Source: an uncultured Microbacterium sp. (GTDB lineage Bacteria > Actinomycetota > Actinomycetes > Actinomycetales > Microbacteriaceae). Taken from it: a stretch of DNA of 64,000 bases. The notes below the pieces were generated by a model. It was not told the DNA's origin. It saw only the letters and a program-made list of their open reading frames with translations, and did no database searches. Shown piece by piece: positions 59,514 through 64,000 of the stretch; position 1 is the stretch's first letter; each line of letters starts with the position of its first letter. The DNA is taken from assembly GCA_913774665.1 (NCBI GenBank), contig CAJYHN010000005.1, positions 55,528 through 119,527 on the forward strand, written 5' to 3'. A program made the translations under genes and the position numbers.

Positions 59514-60118
59514 TGCGCAGAATCCTCACCGCCGCGGGGTCGATCCTCGCCGCGGCGACCTTGGTCGCCGGGCTGTCGGCCTGCACTGCCGACCCCCTCG
59601 CCGACCAGTACCGGGCCGGCGACAACAAGGGCTACATCGCCGCCAACGGGTTTCAGACCGACGAGATCGCCCCCGAGAACCGCAAGGAGCCCGTCGACTT
59701 CGCCGGCACCCTCGACAACGGCTCCGCGGTGTCGAGCGCCGACTTCGCGGGCAAGGTCCTCGTCGTCAACTTCTGGTACGCCACGTGCGGCCCGTGCATC
59801 ATCGAGGCCCCGCGCCTCGAGCAGGCCTACCAGAGCTTCCAGGGTCAGGACGTGTCCTTCCTCGGCATCAACACGTACGACCAGCCGGCCACGGCCCTGT
59901 CGTTCGCGCGCGACCACGGGGTGTCCTACTCCAGCGCCATGGCGGTCGGGGACGCCCAGCTCAAGCTCGCGTTCACCGGTGCGACGCCGCTGAACGCGAC
60001 CCCCACGACCCTCGTGCTCGACAAGCAGGGGCGCGTCGCCGCTCGCATCGTCGGCGAGCTGCCCGAGGCGTCGATCCTCGAGTCCATCGTGCGCACGCTG
60101 GTCGCGGAGAACGCGTGA
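59513..60118 (+). CDS. resA: TlpA/ResA-type thiol-disulfide reductase lipoprotein
   Basis: 201 residues. Lipoprotein signal with lipobox LSAC (Cys ~23), thioredoxin fold with active-site ATCGPC (~86-91), NFWYATCGPC, and cis-Pro region TPTTLVLDKQGR. It reduces apocytochrome c cysteines at the outer membrane face, receiving electrons from CcdA. Second gene of the operon, 1-nt overlap upstream, 4-nt overlap downstream. Confidence 0.93.
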   Translation: MRRILTAAGSILAAATLVAGLSACTADPLADQYRAGDNKGYIAANGFQTDEIAPENRKEPVDFAGTLDNGSAVSSADFAGKVLVVNFWYATCGPCIIEAPRLEQAYQSFQGQDVSFLGINTYDQPATALSFARDHGVSYSSAMAVGDAQLKLAFTGATPLNATPTTLVLDKQGRVAARIVGELPEASILESIVRTLVAENA

Positions 60119-60864
60119 ACCCGGGCGCCCTCGTCTTCGACGGGGCGCTGTGGATCGCCGTTCCCATCGCCCTGGCCGCCGGCCTCATCTCGTTCCTGTC
60201 GCCGTGCGTGCTCCCTCTCGTGCCGGGGTACCTCGGCTACATCGGCGGTGCCGTGGCGCCGCGCGGGGGTTCGGCATCCGCCTCCGGCAAGGGCCGCCTG
60301 CTCGGCGGGACCCTGTTGTTCATCGCCGGGTTCACTCTCGTGTTCATGGCGATCAACGTCCTCGGGGGAGCGCTCGGCCGTTTCTTCATCGAGTACGCCG
60401 ACCTCATCACCCGCGTCATGGGCGTGGTCGTCATCATCATGGGACTGGTCTTCATCGGTCTCTTCGGCCTCGCTCAACGCTCGGTGCGGATGCAGTCGAG
60501 GGGCAATCTCGGTCTCATCGGAGCCCCTCTGCTGGGCATCGCCCTCGGCATCGGGTGGACGCCGTGCATCGGCCCGACGCTGACCGCGATCATCTCGGTG
60601 TCCTACAACCTGGGCGACCCGGGCCGGGCCGCTCTCCTGGGGCTGGCGTACTCGCTGGGTCTCGGCATCCCGTTCCTGCTCCTCGCCCTCGGCCTCGGGT
60701 GGGCGACCAAATCCGTCGCGTTCGTGCGCTCGCACATCCGCGTCGTGAACCTCATCGGCGGAGCGCTCCTGATCGTGCTCGGCCTGCTGATGGTGACCGG
60801 ATTCTGGGGTCAGTGGATGTCGACCCTGCAGGGGGTGATCGGCAATGTCCAGCTCCCGCTCTGA
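60115..60864 (+). CDS. ccdA: Cytochrome c biogenesis protein CcdA
   Basis: 249-residue, six-TM thiol-disulfide transporter delivering electrons from cytosolic thioredoxin to ResA. The two redox cysteines are in FLSPCVLPLVPGYL (TM1) and WTPCIGPTLTAI (TM4). GTG 60115 overlaps the resA stop (GTGA); the open frame further upstream is not coding. Confidence 0.95.
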   Translation: MNPGALVFDGALWIAVPIALAAGLISFLSPCVLPLVPGYLGYIGGAVAPRGGSASASGKGRLLGGTLLFIAGFTLVFMAINVLGGALGRFFIEYADLITRVMGVVVIIMGLVFIGLFGLAQRSVRMQSRGNLGLIGAPLLGIALGIGWTPCIGPTLTAIISVSYNLGDPGRAALLGLAYSLGLGIPFLLLALGLGWATKSVAFVRSHIRVVNLIGGALLIVLGLLMVTGFWGQWMSTLQGVIGNVQLPL

Positions 60865-60886
60865 TCGTTCCGACCGAGGTAACACC

Positions 60887-62560
60887 GTGACCGACCCGCT
60901 GCGCCCCTCCGACCACGCCGACTCCGCGGCGGACGACGTCACGCAGCCGCGCCTCGGAGCGGTCGGCTGGCTGCGATGGGGTTGGCGTCAGCTGACGAGC
61001 ATGCGCACCGCTCTGGTGCTCCTGCTTCTTCTCGCGATCGCCGCCGTCCCCGGCTCGCTCGTGCCCCAGCGCACCGCCGACCCCAACGGCGTCACGCAGT
61101 ACTTCACCGACAACCCCGACCTCGCGCCGGTCCTCGACAAACTCAGCCTGTTCGACGTGTACAGCTCGCCGTGGTTCTCGGCGATCTACCTCCTGCTGTT
61201 CATCTCGCTCATCGGGTGCGTCCTCCCGCGGACCAAGCATCACTGGAAGGCCCTGCGCTCGCAGCCCCCGCGCACGCCCGCCCGACTCTCGCGACTGGAT
61301 GACCACCGCACCCGCACCATCGAGGTGGACGGTGACGCGGATGCCGTGGCGGCCGCGGCCGTCGAGAGCGCCGCCGCTCACCTGCGCAAGAGCGGCTACC
61401 GCGTCGCTCGCTACGACTCGCGAGGCGCCTTCTCGGTCTCGGCGGAGCGCGGCTACCTCCGCGAGACCGGCAACCTGCTCTTCCACGGCGCGCTCGTCGG
61501 CGTGCTGATCGCCGTCGGCGTCGGTGGCGGCTTCACGTACACCGGCCAGCGCGTCCTCGTCGAAGGGCAGGCCTTCAGCAACAGCCTGCTCGACTACTCG
61601 TCGTTCAACCCCGGCCGCTTCGTGGGCGGCGACACCCTCACGCCGTACTCGATGACCCTCGACTCCTTCGACGTCACGTACGTGCCGCCGGGACAACCCG
61701 GTTCGGGGCAGGCCGGCGACTTCGTCGCGCACGTGACGACTCAGGCTCCGGGCGCCGACCCGCAGGACGGCGAGGTGCGGGTCAACCACCCCCTCGACGT
61801 CCAGGGCGACCGCGTCTACCTTCTCGGCAACGGCTACGCCCCGACCGTGACGATCCGCGATGCCCAGGGCAACGAGGTGTTCCACGACTCGGTCGCCTTC
61901 CTCCCGCAGGATGCCAACATGACCTCGCTCGGCGTCATCAAGGTCGCGGATGGGCTGCCGCAGCAGCTCGGTCTTCTCGGCTTCTTCTACCCGACGATGG
62001 ACGTGCTGGACTCGGGCGCCCTCACCTCCACCTACGGCGCTCTCGAGTACCCCACGCTGACCCTTCGCGTGTACGAGGGCGACCTCGGCATCGACGACGG
62101 AACCCCGCGCTCGGTGTACACGCTCGATCCCTCGGGCATGACCCAGATCGCCGGCGGCGACAGCGGCACCCCGGCTCTGCAGCTGATGCCCGGTCAGACC
62201 GAGAACCTCCCGAACGGTCTGGGCACGATCACCTTCGAGAACGAGGCCCCGGCCGGCGCCGTCGGGTACGACCAATCCGTCAAGCGTTTCGCCTCGCTGT
62301 CGATCCACCGTGACCTCGCCGGCCCCTGGGTGCTGGGCTTCGCCCTCCTCGCCCTGTTCGGTCTGCTCGCCGCCCTCTTCGTCCCCCGTCGCCGCATGTG
62401 GGTCAAGGCGACGCCGCGCGACGGCGGAGTCGAGATCGAGTACGCCGGCCTCGCCCGGGGCGAGGACCCGACCCTCGCGGCGGCCGTCGACCAGCTCGTC
62501 GACAGGCACAGCGCGACCCTTCCCACCCAGAGCCACCCCGACACCGGAAAAGTAGACTGA
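60887..62560 (+). CDS. resB: Cytochrome c biogenesis protein ResB
   Basis: 557 residues. With CcsB it forms the haem-export/ligation complex of system II. Helices at ~38-60, ~95-115 (FSAIYLLLFISLIGCVLP), ~190-215 and a last one near ~475-495 (WVLGFALLALFGLLAALFVPRRR), separated by a large extracytoplasmic domain (~215-470). GTG 60887 is chosen because GAGG lies 7 nt upstream and it avoids overlap with ccdA; ATG 60845 is the alternative. Confidence 0.9.
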   Translation: MTDPLRPSDHADSAADDVTQPRLGAVGWLRWGWRQLTSMRTALVLLLLLAIAAVPGSLVPQRTADPNGVTQYFTDNPDLAPVLDKLSLFDVYSSPWFSAIYLLLFISLIGCVLPRTKHHWKALRSQPPRTPARLSRLDDHRTRTIEVDGDADAVAAAAVESAAAHLRKSGYRVARYDSRGAFSVSAERGYLRETGNLLFHGALVGVLIAVGVGGGFTYTGQRVLVEGQAFSNSLLDYSSFNPGRFVGGDTLTPYSMTLDSFDVTYVPPGQPGSGQAGDFVAHVTTQAPGADPQDGEVRVNHPLDVQGDRVYLLGNGYAPTVTIRDAQGNEVFHDSVAFLPQDANMTSLGVIKVADGLPQQLGLLGFFYPTMDVLDSGALTSTYGALEYPTLTLRVYEGDLGIDDGTPRSVYTLDPSGMTQIAGGDSGTPALQLMPGQTENLPNGLGTITFENEAPAGAVGYDQSVKRFASLSIHRDLAGPWVLGFALLALFGLLAALFVPRRRMWVKATPRDGGVEIEYAGLARGEDPTLAAAVDQLVDRHSATLPTQSHPDTGKVD

Positions 62561-62564
62561 CACC

Positions 62565-63572
62565 ATGCCCGGAACCGACCCGCTTCTCCTCGACGAGATC
62601 TCCCTCCTCCTGGTGTGGACGGCGGTCGCCATCTACGTGCTGGCGTTCTTCGCCTACGCCATCGACCTCGCGCGCCGCTCCGACCTCGCCCTGAAGGCGA
62701 AGGACGAGGTCGTCGCGCGCGAGCTCGTGACCGCGGGCGGCGGGGGAGTGATCTCCTCGACCGCCGGGTCTCCGGCATCCACTTCTCGGGCCACGCCCCG
62801 GTATTTCTGGGCCCGCCTCGGCACGGTGCTGACCGCGTTGGGCTTCGTGTTCCACCTGGTCGCGACAGTGCTGCGCGGCGTCGCCGCCGGGCGCGTGCCG
62901 TGGTCGAACATGTACGAGTTCGCGCTGACCGGTCTGCTGCTGATCATCGCGGTGTACCTCGTGGTGCTGACGCGTTTCGACCTGCGCTTCCTCGGTTCGT
63001 TGATGACCGGTCTGGCCGTGCTGCTGCTCGGCGGGGCGACGCTGGCCTTCCACGTCGAGGTCGTGCCGCTCGCCGACCCGCTGAAGTCGGTGTGGCTGGT
63101 CGTGCACGTGTTCGTGGCGAGCCTGGCTACCGCGTTGTTCGCTCTGGCCTTCGGTTTGTCGGTCGTTCAACTCATTCAGACGCGCCGGGAGCGCAAGCTC
63201 GCCGAGGCGCCCGCGGGGGCGGAGACCACGCGGAGCTTCCTGCGGACGATTCCGAACGCCGATGCGCTCGAGTCGCTCGCCTACCGCTTCGCGATCGTCG
63301 GGTTCATCTTCTGGACCTTCACCCTCATCGCCGGTTCCATCTGGGCGAACGACGCGTGGGGCCGCTTCTGGGGCTTCGACACCAAGGAGGTCTGGACCTT
63401 CGTCATCTGGGTGCTGTACGCCGGATACATCCACGCCCGCGCGACCCGCGGCTGGCGCGGCACCCGCTCGGCGTGGCTGTCGATCATCGGCTTCACCGCG
63501 GTGCTGTTCAACTTCACGATCGTCAACGTCTTCTTCAAGGGCCTGCACGCCTACAGCGGCTTGACCACCTGA
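62565..63572 (+). CDS. ccsB: Cytochrome c biogenesis protein CcsB (CcsA/ResC type)
   Basis: 335 residues, eight helices, haem-handling partner of ResB. The tryptophan-rich WWD-type loop WANDAWGRFWGFDTKEVWTFVIW (~268-285) and flanking His residues mark the family, with an N-terminal helix ~8-30. 4-nt gap from resB, last gene of the operon. Followed by a terminator. Confidence 0.93.
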   Translation: MPGTDPLLLDEISLLLVWTAVAIYVLAFFAYAIDLARRSDLALKAKDEVVARELVTAGGGGVISSTAGSPASTSRATPRYFWARLGTVLTALGFVFHLVATVLRGVAAGRVPWSNMYEFALTGLLLIIAVYLVVLTRFDLRFLGSLMTGLAVLLLGGATLAFHVEVVPLADPLKSVWLVVHVFVASLATALFALAFGLSVVQLIQTRRERKLAEAPAGAETTRSFLRTIPNADALESLAYRFAIVGFIFWTFTLIAGSIWANDAWGRFWGFDTKEVWTFVIWVLYAGYIHARATRGWRGTRSAWLSIIGFTAVLFNFTIVNVFFKGLHAYSGLTT

Positions 63573-63587
63573 CGGGGGACGCAGAGG

Positions 63588-63620
63588 GGTCCGCACGGCG
63601 TGAGCCGGGCGGGCCTTTTT
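63588..63620 (+). terminator. Intrinsic terminator of the cytochrome c operon
   Basis: GGTCCGC (63588-63594) pairs with GCGGGCC (63609-63615) with one G-T, followed by TTTTT (63616-63620). Confidence 0.75.
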
Positions 63621-63729
63621 CTGTTGTGGGGATGGATGCCCGGGGCGGACGGCGGGAGCCCGACGTCGTGGGTGCGCCGCGGGGTGCGGGGGGATACGTC
63701 GTATGCGCGGAGGCGTTGCGGGGCGGGGC

Positions 63730-64000
63730 GTGCACAACGGCGGGGCGGTTTGTGAAACGCCGGGTGGGGTGGCCGTGCTCGCGGCGTGTCGTCGAAAGCG
63801 CCCGCCGTTGTGCGCGGGTGAGGGAGGGCGCCGGGTGGGGTGTGCGCAACGGCGGGGCGTTTCGGGAGATGCCGGGTGGGGTGTGCACAACGGCGGGGCG
63901 TTTCGTGAGACGCCGGGTGGGGTGGCCGTGCTCGCGGCGTGTCGCCGAAAGCGCCCGCCGTTGTGCGCGGTTGGGGGGAGGGCGCCGGGTGGGGTGTGCA
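63730..64000. repeat. GC-rich interspersed palindromic repeat block, continues past window end
   Basis: A ~115-bp unit starts at 63730 and again at 63883, with a ~41-bp partial unit (63842-63882) between them. Each full unit has the core CAACGGCGGGGCG (63735, 63888), a hairpin GGCGTTT-CGTG-AGACGCC type, a second hairpin CGGCG-TGT-CGCCG type, and the inverted core CGCCCGCCGTTGTGCGC (63799, 63952). The two ends of each unit thus form a long-range inverted repeat. The block has no ORF with coding character. It resembles REP/BIME-like elements. Confidence 0.8.

Noticed and set aside
63730-64000. CRISPR array
   Set aside because: The units are ~115 bp with internal inverted repeats and uneven spacing; no 24-40-bp direct repeats with unique spacers and no cas genes.

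Overview
The window is chromosomal DNA of a very high-GC actinobacterium, most likely a Microbacterium or a close relative in Microbacteriaceae. Evidence: codon third positions are almost all G/C; GTG starts and GTGA/ATGA stop-start overlaps are common; an F420-type LLM oxidoreductase, a class-E-sortase type LAxTG surface protein, the 32-residue actinobacterial ribosomal protein bS22, an archaeal-type AspRS and a system II cytochrome c cluster are present. There is no prophage, insertion sequence or CRISPR array. The genus call is an inference from protein and gene-order resemblance, not from a search.

Layout. 1-5.4 kb: end of a DctA-type symporter overlapping a CitE-like lyase, then DUF1992, MpaB-type oxygenase, two small membrane proteins, a YdeI/DUF1905 protein and an unknown basic protein. 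5.7 kb: tRNA-Arg(ACG). 5.9-7.9 kb: L-serine dehydratase and a MarR regulator. 8.2-15.3 kb: a tightly overlapped four-gene ABC exporter operon (two large FtsX-like permeases, two ATPases). An 83-bp perfect direct repeat lies on each side of this operon block, each copy next to a hairpin and upstream of a minus-strand gene. 15.3-28 kb: mostly single metabolic and housekeeping genes (HAD phosphatase, Cys/Met-metabolism PLP enzyme, amino acid permease plus amine oxidase, sulfurtransferase, acetyltransferases, AlkA-like glycosylase), a deletion scar joining two truncated divergent genes, and an orphan winged-helix regulator preceded by a leaderless cysteine-rich leader peptide. 28-32 kb: sbcDC. 32-49 kb: MFS exporter, nucleosidase, aldo/keto reductase, NAD synthetase, a TM0106-nuclease/helicase fusion, upp, tadA, LLM oxidoreductase, hydrolase, proC, DUF1905 and a TrkA/TrkH potassium system.

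49-55 kb: ArsR regulator, a BldC-like HTH gene, bS22, a rhodanese and a glutaredoxin-like protein, a Dabb protein, then a two-gene operon for a secreted S53 (sedolisin) peptidase and a three-module LAxTG wall-anchored protein. A Fur/Zur-like 19-bp operator sits in that operon's promoter. 55-64 kb: an ABC ATPase with most catalytic residues replaced, archaeal-type AspRS, a DedA protein, the phosphatase-resA-ccdA-resB-ccsB cytochrome c maturation operon (the gene order of M. tuberculosis Rv0525-Rv0529), and a block of GC-rich interspersed repeats at the window edge.

A recurring feature is a TANNNT -10 box ending 6-8 bp before the start codon, implying leaderless mRNAs for at least 17 genes. The best candidates for undescribed biology are the duplicated 83-bp element (putative small RNA), the leaderless Cys-rich leader peptide ahead of the receiver-less regulator, the metal-operator-controlled S53/LAxTG operon, the AbrB-like domain on an ABC ATPase and the degenerate ABC ATPase.
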